Source of the DNA: Natronobacterium texcoconense
GTDB lineage: Archaea; Halobacteriota; Halobacteria; Halobacteriales; Natrialbaceae
Assembly: GCF_900104065.1 (NCBI RefSeq)
Contig: NZ_FNLC01000002.1
Span: forward strand, 1,098,995-1,162,994
DNA length: 64,000 nucleotides
Direction: 5' to 3'
Made by a program: the position numbers and the translations under genes. This document shows positions 28,105 through 36,884 of the stretch, one piece after another. How positions within the stretch are numbered: the stretch's first letter is position 1; every line of letters begins with the position of its first letter. The notes below the pieces were generated by a model, which was not told the origin of the DNA, did not search any database, and was given only the letters and a program-made list of their open reading frames with translations.

Positions 28105-28311
28105 TTATTCGTCGTGGACGACCGATTTCACGTGGCCGACGGTGCCGTTTTTCAGTTCGACCTCCGGACCGTGAGGGTCGTCCTCGTAGATCGTCGCGAC
28201 CTCGCCGACGATCGGTTCGCGGTCCTCGGACTGGACGTCCTGATCGCCCTGAACGATCTCGACGGTGATCCCCTGGCGAAGTTCTTCCGCGGTCGGTCGT
28301 TCGTTCGACAT
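28105..28311 (-). CDS. YwbE family protein (DUF2196)
   Basis: A 68-residue beta-rich protein: RPTAEELRQGITVEIVQGDQ, then a hydroxyl-to-charged linker and VELKNGTVGHVKSVV. This is the complete YwbE fold. Function unknown. The ATG at 28311 (MSNERPT) is preferred to an upstream start because the family begins there. It lies 62 nt from the msrB stop on the same strand. Confidence 0.8.
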   Translation of the reverse strand: MSNERPTAEELRQGITVEIVQGDQDVQSEDREPIVGEVATIYEDDPHGPEVELKNGTVGHVKSVVHDE

Positions 28312-28373
28312 AGACGGTGGTGGGCCAGTGGCGTCGAAAAGATTGCTGCCTGCAGGCGCGTCGCGAGTGTGCG

Positions 28374-28787
28374 TCACTCCTCGTCGAACTCGAGGGCGGC
28401 GCTGTTGATACAGTAGCGTTTCCCGGTCGGTTCGGGGCCGTCCTCGAAGACGTGGCCGAGGTGACCGTCACACTCGGCACACAGGATCTCGGTCCGGCGC
28501 ATCCCGTGGCTGGTGTCGAGTCGCGTCTCGATGCGGTCGTCGTCGACGTCGTAGAAACTGGGCCAGCCACAGCCGGAGTCGAACTTGGTCTCGGAGTCGA
28601 ACAGTTCGGCACCACAGCCGGCACAGGCGTAGCTGCCGTCGTCCTTGTGGTCGACGTACTCGCCGCTAAAGGGCGGTTCGGTGCCTGCCTCACGGAGAAT
28701 TCGGTACTCCTCGTCGTCGAGTTGCTCCCGCCACTCCTCGTCGGTTTCGGGGAGATCCTGATCGGTCTCGGCTGGCTCGTGGTCCAT
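28374..28787 (-). CDS. msrB: peptide-methionine (R)-S-oxide reductase MsrB
   Basis: A 137-residue MsrB with zinc-binding CAGCG and CAECDGH pairs, substrate residues [10 protein letters not shown], and the catalytic cysteine in [12 protein letters not shown]. It reduces methionine-R-sulfoxide in damaged proteins, an oxidative-stress repair job. Start [13 protein letters not shown] at 28787 avoids a non-homologous upstream extension. Confidence 0.92.
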   Translation of the reverse strand: MDHEPAETDQDLPETDEEWREQLDDEEYRILREAGTEPPFSGEYVDHKDDGSYACAGCGAELFDSETKFDSGCGWPSFYDVDDDRIETRLDTSHGMRRTEILCAECDGHLGHVFEDGPEPTGKRYCINSAALEFDEE

Positions 28788-28836
28788 ACCCCCACTATGG
28801 TGGGGATCGTCAAGAGTCTGTCCGGCGGCGGTCGGG

Positions 28837-28998
28837 TTATCGTCCTGTGATGATGTCCGTACTCTCACATTGCGGACATTGCGTCATCCGGCCCAGTTTC
28901 GGCACCTCGAGTCGCAGCCACTCGTCGTCGCCGCCGGGAGCTTCGAAACCACAGTTTCGACACTGCGAGCGATCCGTCGTGACTGGTTCGTTGCTCAT
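28837..28998 (-). CDS. zinc-ribbon microprotein, 53 aa
   Basis: A 53-residue protein with [15 protein letters not shown] and [13 protein letters not shown], one CxxC...CxxC ribbon. It lies 49 nt upstream of msrB on the same strand and may share its transcript. Function unknown; a nucleic-acid- or protein-binding ribbon is likely. ATG at 28998 gives the compact form. Confidence 0.7.
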   Translation of the reverse strand: MSNEPVTTDRSQCRNCGFEAPGGDDEWLRLEVPKLGRMTQCPQCESTDIITGR

Positions 28999-29076
28999 GC
29001 AATCACCTATGCTACCGTGTGTCATATATGTTGCCCGCACCCGGCGAAACGAGAGTCAGAACGTGTGAGGACGCCG

Positions 29077-29667
29077 TCACTCGGGACCAGGCGACGACTC
29101 CAGTTGGCCGTCGAGTGACCTGGTCCGACGAGACGGCTGGTCGGAGATCGCTGCGTTCGATCCCGCATCCGGATCAGTTTCCGTTCGACGGTCGCCGTCG
29201 AATCGCAGTACCGTGTTCGTATCGGCTGCAAGCGCCTCGAGTCGGTCGAACACGTCGATCGTTCGCTCTCCGTCGCGACAGGGAGCGACGTGGCACAACT
29301 TCTCGCCGTCGAACTCCGCAAGCGCGACCGTCGGTGGTCGCCAGACTTCGTGTGTCTCGTCCGTGATCGTCGATTCGACGCGACGGCGGCGGAAAAACGG
29401 TTCGAGCTGCCGTTCGACGTCTCGCGCCCAGTCCTCGAACGACTCGAGTCGTCGTTCGATGCGCTCGAGCTGTGGAATCCGGAGGGGACGGGTCGCGTTT
29501 CGCTCGATCTCCGTTCCCCAGACGTGGACTGCGGCGTCTATCGCCGTGTGCTCTTCGAGTACGGCGACGTGCTCGAGTGCGCGCTCCTGGGTCGGGCCGG
29601 TCGAAACCGGGGAAAACGAACGGATCCACAGCTCGACGCTCGTTGGACTGAATTGGGTGCGATTCAC
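29077..29667 (-). CDS. HTH domain regulator-like protein
   Basis: A 196-residue protein that I match to the haloarchaeal HTH_63-type family: an N-terminal SVELWIRSFSP strand, the helix TQERALEHVAVLEEH, VHVWGTEIER, then PRTVALAEFDGEKLCHVAPC-like sequence (as PPTVALAEFDGEKLCHV). No classical recognition helix is obvious to me. The start is GTG; an inverted repeat ACACT-N7-AGTGT at 29695-29711 lies just upstream. Confidence 0.65.
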   Translation of the reverse strand: MNRTQFSPTSVELWIRSFSPVSTGPTQERALEHVAVLEEHTAIDAAVHVWGTEIERNATRPLRIPQLERIERRLESFEDWARDVERQLEPFFRRRRVESTITDETHEVWRPPTVALAEFDGEKLCHVAPCRDGERTIDVFDRLEALAADTNTVLRFDGDRRTETDPDAGSNAAISDQPSRRTRSLDGQLESSPGPE

Positions 29668-29694
29668 GGCTGATCTCCGTCATGGCTGTCAACG

Positions 29695-29711
29695 ACACTC
29701 TACAAAAGTGT
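29695..29711. promoter_or_regulatory. inverted repeat upstream of the 29667 gene
   Basis: ACACT, 7-nt spacer, AGTGT, 28-44 nt before the GTG start at 29667. The position is that of a promoter, so it could be an autoregulatory operator. Short and unproven. Confidence 0.3.
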
Positions 29712-29936
29712 TGTCCGGTATATCAGATTCCCTGAACAGATTCCCCCGACGCTTGCTTGCGTTTTTCGACCCTCTACTGCGCCCGAATCCGGTCGCTGTT
29801 GCCGGTTTTGTCGATCGAATCTGGTCGCTTCGATCGGACAACACTCATCGACAGGGAGTCGCGATGACAGCCGACGGACACCATCGTCGTCGGTCGATCC
29901 CGTCCGTTATTACGTTTCAATTCCTATGCGCCGGTA

Positions 29937-31562
29937 ATGGTCACTCGGGACGCACTCGCTGAGGCGGCCCTCGATACACTGCCGATTACGGTCGCCATCC
30001 TCGACGGCGACGGCGAAATCTTGCTGACGAACCAATCGTGGAAGGAGTTCGCTCCGGACCTCGACGTCGACCACGTCGGCGTCAACTACGTCGCGACTGC
30101 ACGGATGGCCGACGACGACTACGCTCGACGAGCGGTCGAAGGGCTCGAGGCCGTCCTCGAGGGTGACCGCGACACGTTCGCGATGGAGTACCCCTGTCAC
30201 ACCCCCTCCGAGAAACAGTGGTTCCTGATGCGAGCGAGTCGGTTCGCCGTCGACGGGGACGTCCGGGTGTCCGTCGTCCACCTCGAGATCACCGAGCGAA
30301 AGTTGGCCGAGATAGAGGCCGACGAAGCAGTAGAGCGCCTTCGTGAGGAACAGCGGAACCTCGAGCACGTGCTCGAACGAGTCGACGGACTCGTCCGTGA
30401 CGTGACCGACGCCGCCGTCGGCGCGGCGAGTCGCGACGAGATCGAACGGCAGGTCTGTCGACGACTCGCAGCGACCGACCCCTATGTCCTCGCCTGGATC
30501 GGCCGGGTCGACGTCACGACCCGCCGAATCTCGCCCCGCGAGTGGGCCGGACGGGACGACGTGCCGCTGGAAAACGACGAACTCGTCCTCGCCTCGGACG
30601 AGAGTCACCCCGCCGTCAGCGCGCTCGAGGCGGGCGAATCCCGTGTTATTCAGAACGTTGCTGACTTCGAGGACGCCGACCGGTGGTGGCCGACCGGCGC
30701 GGACGAGTGGCTCCAGTCGGTCGCCGCGATTCCAATCGAGTACGGCGACGTTACCTACGGCGTCCTCGTACTGTTCGCCGATGAAGCCGACGCCTTCGAC
30801 GACCGGGAACTGCTCGTCCTCGAGTCGCTCGCGGGAACGGTATCGACGGCGATGAACGCGATCGAAACCCGGCAGATGCTGACGACCGAAACAGTCGTCG
30901 AACTTCAGGTCGAGATCGAAGATCCCTCGCTGTTCGTGAAGGCACTCGCGAACGACCTCGAGGCTGCCGTGACCTACCGCGGCCTAACGTACGATCGGGA
31001 TGGAACGGCACTCGTGTTTTTCTACGTCGATCGAACCGATAGTGTCGCCGATGCTGCAGTCAGTCTCGACGGTATCGAGTCGGCGACGGTGCTTTCGGAG
31101 TACGACGATGGGACGCTGCTCGAACTCTCGGTTTCGGACGACGTCGTCGTCGCTATCGCGGACCACGGTGGCGTCGTCCAGCGATTCGATGCGGAGCCGA
31201 ACGGTCGCACCGTGGATGTGGCACTTCAGTTGCCAAACTCCCAGTCGACCCGTTCGATCTACGACCTCCTCGAGCAACGGTACGACCGGGTCGAACTGCT
31301 CAGCTACCACGAGTCCGACCAGCCGACGCGGACCCCGCGAGACGTCCTGGCGGAACTCGACTCGGAGCTAACCGATCGACAGCAGATGACGCTCCAGAAG
31401 GCCTTCTACGCAGGCTATTTCGAGTGGCCACGCACCGTTTCGGGCGAGGAACTGGCCGAATCGATGGGCGTCTCGCGGTCGACGTTCCACCAGCACCTCC
31501 GGACCGCCCAGGGGAAACTGCTCGCGGAACTGTTTGCCGCCGACCCTACTAGTGAGGGGTAG
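29937..31562 (+). CDS. Bat-like PAS/GAF/HTH_10 transcriptional activator
   Basis: A 541-residue regulator: PAS domain at about 8-120 (PITVAILDGDGEILLTNQSW), a short coiled coil (AVERLREEQRNLEHVLERV), a GAF domain at about 160-310 (VLAWIGRVD, VAAIPIEYGDVTYGVLVLF), a Bat-type domain and a C-terminal HTH_10 domain (LTDRQQMTLQKAFYAGYFEWP, ESMGVSRSTFHQHLRTAQ). This is the architecture of the bacterio-opsin activator. It is 64 nt upstream of the phytoene synthase gene, so light/oxygen control of carotenoid genes is a reasonable inference. Confidence 0.88.
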   Translation: MVTRDALAEAALDTLPITVAILDGDGEILLTNQSWKEFAPDLDVDHVGVNYVATARMADDDYARRAVEGLEAVLEGDRDTFAMEYPCHTPSEKQWFLMRASRFAVDGDVRVSVVHLEITERKLAEIEADEAVERLREEQRNLEHVLERVDGLVRDVTDAAVGAASRDEIERQVCRRLAATDPYVLAWIGRVDVTTRRISPREWAGRDDVPLENDELVLASDESHPAVSALEAGESRVIQNVADFEDADRWWPTGADEWLQSVAAIPIEYGDVTYGVLVLFADEADAFDDRELLVLESLAGTVSTAMNAIETRQMLTTETVVELQVEIEDPSLFVKALANDLEAAVTYRGLTYDRDGTALVFFYVDRTDSVADAAVSLDGIESATVLSEYDDGTLLELSVSDDVVVAIADHGGVVQRFDAEPNGRTVDVALQLPNSQSTRSIYDLLEQRYDRVELLSYHESDQPTRTPRDVLAELDSELTDRQQMTLQKAFYAGYFEWPRTVSGEELAESMGVSRSTFHQHLRTAQGKLLAELFAADPTSEG

Positions 31563-31626
31563 CTGTTATATACGCATCTGTTGTACGACAGACACCACGG
31601 CGCTACGCGGCGTCTCCGGGCTAGCA

Positions 31627-32577
31627 ATGAAACGGGAACACGTAGACGAAGGGAAGGCGATCCAGAAGCGTACCGGAAAGACGTTCTACCTCGCGACCAG
31701 GTTCCTTCCGGAGCGAGTCCGTCACGCCACGCACGTCCTCTATGCGTTCTTCCGGATCGCCGACGAGGTCGTCGACGACGCAGACGGCGTCTCGCCGGCG
31801 GACCAGCGGGCCGAACTCGAGTCGCTCCGCGCCCAGGCACTCGGCGAAACCGAACCCGAGGACCCCGTCCTCGAGGCGTTCCAGGAGCTGAAATCGCGGT
31901 ACGACATCACCGACGAGGAGGTAAACGAGTTCGTCGACGCGATGGCGACCGACATCACCCGGAGTCGGTACGATACCTACGCCGACCTCGAGTCGTACAT
32001 GCGCGGGTCGGCCGCGTCGGTCGGCGTCATGATGACCGCGATCATGGAACCCGAGATGGAGGAGACGGCGCTTCCCCACGCGGTCAAACTCGGCGAGGCC
32101 TTCCAGCTGACGAACTTCCTGCGCGACGTCCGGGAGGACGTCCTCGAGCGCGACCGGATCTACCTCCCACAGGAGACGCTTCGTGAGTACGGCGTCGACA
32201 GCGAGGAAATCGAGAACCTCGAGTATTCGGAGGCGTTCGCACGGGCGATGAAGGCCGAACTCGAGCGCGCCGAGGAACTCTACCGGGAAGGCGTCGCGGG
32301 CATCCGGTATCTCCCCGAGGACTGCCAGCTGCCCGTGCTCCTGGCGGCGGTGCTGTACGCCGAACACCACGCGCTCATCCGCGACCAGGAGTACGACGTT
32401 CTCTCTGCGGAGCCGTCGCTGTCGACCTCCCGAAAACTGTGGTGTCTCGCGAAGACTCGCTGGCACTGGCACTGGAACCGCGACCCCGAAGCGGTGTTCC
32501 AGCGAGTCTCGGCGGTGCCGGCAGCCGAACGCGAGTGGCCCGGCCTCGAGTCCGGTGAAGGAGTGCCGACGCGATAG
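31627..32577 (+). CDS. crtB: phytoene synthase
   Basis: A 316-residue squalene/phytoene synthase. It has the two Asp-rich motifs, RIADEVVDD and NFLRDVREDVLERDRIYLP, and the substrate-pocket helices LPHAVKLGEAFQLTNFL. It condenses two geranylgeranyl-PP to phytoene, the entry to C40 and C50 carotenoids. The ATG at 31627 (MKREHVDEGKAIQ) fits the family start. It lies directly after the Bat-like regulator; later carotenoid genes are at 36.9-40.2 kb. Confidence 0.93.
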   Translation: MKREHVDEGKAIQKRTGKTFYLATRFLPERVRHATHVLYAFFRIADEVVDDADGVSPADQRAELESLRAQALGETEPEDPVLEAFQELKSRYDITDEEVNEFVDAMATDITRSRYDTYADLESYMRGSAASVGVMMTAIMEPEMEETALPHAVKLGEAFQLTNFLRDVREDVLERDRIYLPQETLREYGVDSEEIENLEYSEAFARAMKAELERAEELYREGVAGIRYLPEDCQLPVLLAAVLYAEHHALIRDQEYDVLSAEPSLSTSRKLWCLAKTRWHWHWNRDPEAVFQRVSAVPAAEREWPGLESGEGVPTR

Positions 32578-32615
32578 GCAGCCGTCACGCCGCTTTTGCC
32601 GGCCGACCGCGACAG

Positions 32616-33308
32616 CTACTCGAAACCAACCGACAGCATCGACGACGGAACGTTCTCCCTGATCCCGTCGACGACCGCGTTGCCGTCGTCAACGTCAAGC
32701 GGCGGTACCGTCGCGACCTGCGTCCCCGTCATCCGCTCCAGTTCCGAAGGGTTCGTCCGCTCGGCCAGCGTCGCTCCGTCGTACTCGTTGAGAACGATCC
32801 CGTCGACCAACAGACCGCGATCCTCGAGTGCAGCCACCGTCAGGGCGGTGTGGTTCAGCGTTCCGAGCCCCGAACGGGCGACGACGATGACGGGAAAACC
32901 GAGGTCGGTGGCGAGATCCAGTACGTCACGGTCATCGGCGAGAGGTACCCGAACGCCGCCGATTCCCTCGACGATCGCAACTTCCTCGTTCGCGGCGACC
33001 GAGCGACACGCAGCCGTGATTTCGTCGTAGGAGAGCGATTCACCCGCTACTGACGCCGCAACTCGAGGTGCAAGCGGTGGCTCCAGCCGCCGGAGACACG
33101 TCGATGCAGTCGGATCACCACAGACGTTTGCGACCGTGCGCGCGTCGTCGTCGTCCGGTGCACCCGTCTGTGCCGGCTTGATAGCGTGTGCATCGATACC
33201 CTCGCTTCGAAGCCAGCCCGTCAATCCGGCGGTGACGACGGTCTTGCCGACGCCGGTTCCGGTACCAGCGACGAAGACACCGGCCCCAGGATCGAACCGA
33301 CTGCTCAC
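32616..33308 (-). CDS. bioD: dethiobiotin synthase
   Basis: A 230-residue P-loop enzyme: GTGTGVGKTVVTAGL near residue 15, the substrate-contacting KPAQTG, and VEGIGGVRVPL. It closes the ureido ring of biotin using CO2 and ATP. GTG start that overlaps the bioF stop by 4 nt; it is the last gene of the bio operon. Confidence 0.92.
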   Translation of the reverse strand: MSSRFDPGAGVFVAGTGTGVGKTVVTAGLTGWLRSEGIDAHAIKPAQTGAPDDDDARTVANVCGDPTASTCLRRLEPPLAPRVAASVAGESLSYDEITAACRSVAANEEVAIVEGIGGVRVPLADDRDVLDLATDLGFPVIVVARSGLGTLNHTALTVAALEDRGLLVDGIVLNEYDGATLAERTNPSELERMTGTQVATVPPLDVDDGNAVVDGIRENVPSSMLSVGFE

Positions 33309-34513
33309 CGTGACAACACCCCGACTGATCGGCCGGCATCCTCGAACGCCTCGAGGCAGGCGTCGACATCGTCTCGGTCGTGGGTTGCCATCGGCGCGAT
33401 GCGAATTCTGCTGGTTCCTTCGGGAACGGTCGGCGGCCGGATCGGTGGCGCAACGATGCCATGCTCGCGGACGCGTTCGGCGAGTTCGATCGCCAAGTCG
33501 CGTTCTCCAATCAAGACCGGAAGGATCTGTGAACTCCCGAGTACCTCGTATCCCATCGCCTCGAGACCGTCACGGAGGATTTCGACCGTCTCCCAGAGGT
33601 CGTTTCGTCGGTCGTCTTCGCGAGCGATCCGTAACGCTTCGCGGGCCGCACCGACGGCTGGCGGGGCGAGTCCGGTGGAGTAGACGAACGAACGTGCGTC
33701 GTTGAGGAGATACTCCACGAGAGCGTCGCTTCCGGCGACGTACCCACCCTGGCTGGCAAGCGCCTTCGAGAGCGTGCCCATTTGGACGTCGACGCGGTCG
33801 CTCAATCCCTCCCGCTGGACGACACCACCACCGTCGTCGAACAGGCCGGTAGCGTGAGCCTCGTCGACCATGAGCCACGCTCCATACGTTTCTGCGATCG
33901 CACAGAGCGACTCGAGCGGCGCGACGTCTCCGTCCATGCTGAACACCGTATCGGTGACGACGAGCCATTGTTCGTCAGGATCAGCCTCGGCGGCAGCCGA
34001 TTCACACTTCGCGGCGAGGTCGTCGGGATCACAGTGATCGTAGACGACCGTCTCCGCGTCCGTAAGCCGACAGCCGTCGATGATACTGGCGTGATTGAGT
34101 GCGTCCGAAAAGATGCGATCGGGCTCGAGGGAAGCGATCGTCCCGACGTTGGCGGCGTAGCCGGACGGAAAGACGAGCGCCCGTTCCGTGCGCTTGCACT
34201 CCGCAATGTCGCGTTCTAGCGCGCGATGCAGGTGGGTGTCTCCGGTTACGAGTCTGCTGGCTCCAGCACCGGTACCGACGCTTCGCGTGGCTCGTTCTGC
34301 GGCACGTTGGACGCGTGAATCCCTCGCCAGCCCGAGGTAGTTGTTCGAGGCGAAGACGAGTTTCTCGTCGTCGAAATCGACGCTCCCACCGCGAGGATCG
34401 GGTGCAAACCGCGTCCGTGGGTCGACCGCCTCGGCTGGCTCGAGGGTGCGGCGCAGATCGTTCGTCTCGCGCGTTTCGAGTCGCTGCCGGAGATCGAATC
34501 CGTGTTCACTCAT
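33305..34513 (-). CDS. bioF: 8-amino-7-oxononanoate synthase
   Basis: A 402-residue alpha-oxoamine synthase. SNNYLGLARD, FPSGYAANVGTIASL, DEAHATGLF and the PLP lysine in GTLSKALASQGGYVAGS are all in place. It condenses alanine with a pimeloyl thioester. It sits third in the bio operon, 16 nt after the oxidoreductase and overlapping bioD. Confidence 0.92.
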   Translation of the reverse strand: MSEHGFDLRQRLETRETNDLRRTLEPAEAVDPRTRFAPDPRGGSVDFDDEKLVFASNNYLGLARDSRVQRAAERATRSVGTGAGASRLVTGDTHLHRALERDIAECKRTERALVFPSGYAANVGTIASLEPDRIFSDALNHASIIDGCRLTDAETVVYDHCDPDDLAAKCESAAAEADPDEQWLVVTDTVFSMDGDVAPLESLCAIAETYGAWLMVDEAHATGLFDDGGGVVQREGLSDRVDVQMGTLSKALASQGGYVAGSDALVEYLLNDARSFVYSTGLAPPAVGAAREALRIAREDDRRNDLWETVEILRDGLEAMGYEVLGSSQILPVLIGERDLAIELAERVREHGIVAPPIRPPTVPEGTSRIRIAPMATHDRDDVDACLEAFEDAGRSVGVLSR

Positions 34514-34529
34514 TGCACTCGTCGAACGA

Positions 34530-35606
34530 TCAGAACCGTGGCAGCAGCTCGGTGGGACCGTAAACGCCGTCGTCGCCGACGCGGTGACGCATTACGCCCG
34601 CTTTCATGTAGCCCAGTGCAGGACCGTTCACGTTGGCCGCCATGCTCGTGTCGTCGTCGAGTTGGAACGTATTGGTCGCCGTCTCGCCATCGAACGTCGT
34701 CCCTGTCACGCTGACGGTCGTCGTAGTCGGTTTCTCGTCCGAACGGACGTCGAGCACTCCGCCGACGGTGACGTCGTCGGCGTCACAGACGCCTGCGCGT
34801 TCGAGCAGGACGTCGTCAGCGTGCTCCATATCCTGAAACTCCAGTACGCCGTCGTGTTCGTCGATTATCTCCTCGATTTCCGTTTCACTCAGGGATCGAG
34901 CAGTTTCGATATCGTAGCCGTCGAGATGAGCGATGTCCTCGCGGACCGTCCCACGGTTGTCCTCGTAGCCGGACTTGAGGCCGACACCCCACCAGATGTC
35001 TACCTCCTGTACCTCCACAAACGATTGGGCAGCGAGCGCCGCTGTACCCGTCAGGAAACCGGGCGTCGCACCGGCACCACATACGAACGTAATGCCAGCA
35101 TCCTCGAACGCCTCCTCCCGCTCGTCCAGCATGCCGATGACTCGCGAACGTTTGAGCACGTCCACGAGCACACCGGAATAATCGGCCTCGACAAAGCGGT
35201 CGGCGACGCGAGGAATGAAGTCGTGCTCGAGATTCGGCAGCGCGATGAGGACGGCATCGATGGCGTCGGATTCGGCGATCACGTCGTCGATCGGCGTCTC
35301 GGTCGGCTCGCCCTGTGCCGATGCGACGATGCCCGCGTCGTCTCCAGTCTGTTTGACGCCGCTGCTCGCTGCGACGCCGCCATCGGTCGCCGCATCCGAG
35401 CTACCAGTCTCCCCGCGCCCGTCGCCCGCGATATTTCCTTCCGTCGCCTCGAGTAGTTCGTCGACGTCGAGACCGTCGTGATCGACGGCGATCCCGTTCC
35501 GGTCGCAGGCTGCGACCGGCACGAGACCGTCAGTGTGCTGGCTGACCTCGAGCGTTCGTCGTCCGATACCACCGGTGCCGAGTACTGCGAAGGTGATGTC
35601 CGTCAT
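34530..35606 (-). CDS. uncharacterised NAD(P)-binding oxidoreductase in the bio operon
   Basis: A 358-residue protein with an N-terminal Rossmann motif (FAVLGTGGIGRRTLEV), a low-complexity insertion of about 50 residues (near 60-110), then VLIALPNLEHDFIPRVADRF, a catalytic-looking FVCGAGATPGFLTGTAAL and a C-terminal alpha/beta domain. It resembles saccharopine dehydrogenase/homoserine-dehydrogenase-like oxidoreductases. It starts within the bioB stop (4-nt overlap), so it belongs to the biotin operon. A role in supplying or reducing a pimelate precursor is inference; no bioC, bioH, bioW or bioA is seen here. Confidence 0.75.
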   Translation of the reverse strand: MTDITFAVLGTGGIGRRTLEVSQHTDGLVPVAACDRNGIAVDHDGLDVDELLEATEGNIAGDGRGETGSSDAATDGGVAASSGVKQTGDDAGIVASAQGEPTETPIDDVIAESDAIDAVLIALPNLEHDFIPRVADRFVEADYSGVLVDVLKRSRVIGMLDEREEAFEDAGITFVCGAGATPGFLTGTAALAAQSFVEVQEVDIWWGVGLKSGYEDNRGTVREDIAHLDGYDIETARSLSETEIEEIIDEHDGVLEFQDMEHADDVLLERAGVCDADDVTVGGVLDVRSDEKPTTTTVSVTGTTFDGETATNTFQLDDDTSMAANVNGPALGYMKAGVMRHRVGDDGVYGPTELLPRF

Positions 35607-36730
35607 AGTGGATCAGTCGTTTCGTTCGGTTCCGTCGCTGCGTCGATACCGGATCGGTCACGCTCACGAGCAGAGTCGTCGGCTCGTTCATGCACCGCAT
35701 CGGGATCGAACTCGTTTACGTCCATGTTCGGCTTCAGGCCGGCGCGCTCGATGATCTCGAGGTCGGTGCCGGGTGATTGTCCGTCGGTCGTGAGGTAGTC
35801 GCCGGTGAGAATGCCGTCGGCACCGGCTTCGAGTGGCAAGTGCTGTTCGTCGGGTTCGAGGTTTGCCTCTCGGCCGCCCGTCAGGCGGACCCTCGCTTCC
35901 GGATGGAGCAGTCGATACACTGCGACAGTCTTGACGAGTTCCGGGGTCGAGATATCGGCCGAGCCGTCCAGTTGGTCGGCAAGTGGCGTTCCCGAAACGG
36001 GGTTGAGGACGTTGACGGGAAGCGACGAAATTCCGATGTCCTGCAGTGCAATCGCCGCCTCGACGCGGTCGGTCGGCGTCTCTCCCATGCCGAGAATGAC
36101 GCCCGCACAGAGGTCCATGCCGGCTTTTTTGGCGACCTCGAGCGTCTTCACGCGATCCTCGAAAGAGTGCGTCTCGACGATCTCCGGAAAAAAGCGTGGC
36201 GAGGTTTCGATGTTGTGGTTGTAGTGGTTGATCCCTTCGTCGGCGAGGATGGTGGCCTCTTCCTGGGTTAGGATGCCGAGCGATGCGTCGACCGCAACGT
36301 CGGTTTCGTCCCGAACCAGCCGAATAGCCCGGATGACGTCCTGCCATTCGTCGGGGCGTTTCTCCCTGGAGACGCCTTTCTCCGCGACGACGATACCGAA
36401 TCGCTGCGCACCATCGCGTTCGGCACGTTTTGCGGCCTCGAGGATCGCTTCGGGTTCGAGAAATCCGTGGGTGTCGATACCTGTGTCGAAGTGTACGGAC
36501 TGCGCACAAAAGCCGCAGTCTTCGGCACAGTTGCCCGCCTTTGCGTTGACGATCGAGCAGGCATCGACCGTGTCGTCGCCGAACTGCGCGCGGACGTAAT
36601 CCGCTGCTGCGGCGAGTTCGTCGACCGGCTGTGCGATCAACGCCAGCCCGTCGGTACGGTCGAGCGAGTCACCGTCGAGGACGCGCGACACGGCGTCGTC
36701 GATCACTCGATTCTTCGTTTCGTAAACCAC
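35603..36730 (-). CDS. bioB: biotin synthase
   Basis: A 375-residue radical-SAM enzyme. The [4Fe-4S] cysteines are Cys68, Cys72 and Cys75 in NAKAGNCAEDCGFCAQS. Downstream segments include YNHNIETSPRFFPEIV, LCAGVILGMGE and the iron-sulfur-binding VRLTGGREANL. It inserts sulfur into dethiobiotin. It is the first gene of the operon, with a GTG start at 36730 that sits inside the predicted BirA operator. Confidence 0.94.
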   Translation of the reverse strand: MVYETKNRVIDDAVSRVLDGDSLDRTDGLALIAQPVDELAAAADYVRAQFGDDTVDACSIVNAKAGNCAEDCGFCAQSVHFDTGIDTHGFLEPEAILEAAKRAERDGAQRFGIVVAEKGVSREKRPDEWQDVIRAIRLVRDETDVAVDASLGILTQEEATILADEGINHYNHNIETSPRFFPEIVETHSFEDRVKTLEVAKKAGMDLCAGVILGMGETPTDRVEAAIALQDIGISSLPVNVLNPVSGTPLADQLDGSADISTPELVKTVAVYRLLHPEARVRLTGGREANLEPDEQHLPLEAGADGILTGDYLTTDGQSPGTDLEIIERAGLKPNMDVNEFDPDAVHERADDSARERDRSGIDAATEPNETTDPL

Positions 36731-36751
36731 GATCTCTAGACCAGTTTACGA
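36720..36751 (-). promoter_or_regulatory. predicted BirA operator over the bioB start
   Basis: TCGTAAACC (36720-36728), a 14-nt spacer, and AGTTTACGA (36743-36751) on the plus strand. The arms match 8 of 9 as an inverted repeat and resemble the known BirA signal (TTGTAAACC, 14-15 nt, GGTTTACAA). It overlaps the GTG start of bioB. Binding of BirA-biotinoyl-AMP here would block a leaderless transcript. Confidence 0.65.
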
Positions 36752-36752
36752 G

Positions 36753-36761
36753 ATATTAATT
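36753..36761 (-). promoter_or_regulatory. TATA-box candidate for the bio operon
   Basis: AATTAATAT on the minus strand, about 25-30 nt upstream of the GTG start of bioB. The spacing predicts transcription starting at or near the start codon, immediately at the BirA-like operator. Confidence 0.5.
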
Positions 36762-36884
36762 GTTTCGACGACGACAGTAGTGGAGAGATCACTACAGGGT
36801 GTTGTCGCTCCCTCGATCGAGAACAGATTGCTGGAGCGAACGGCACTCGGACGAAGACAGCCGACGAGAACTGGAGAAAGAGCC

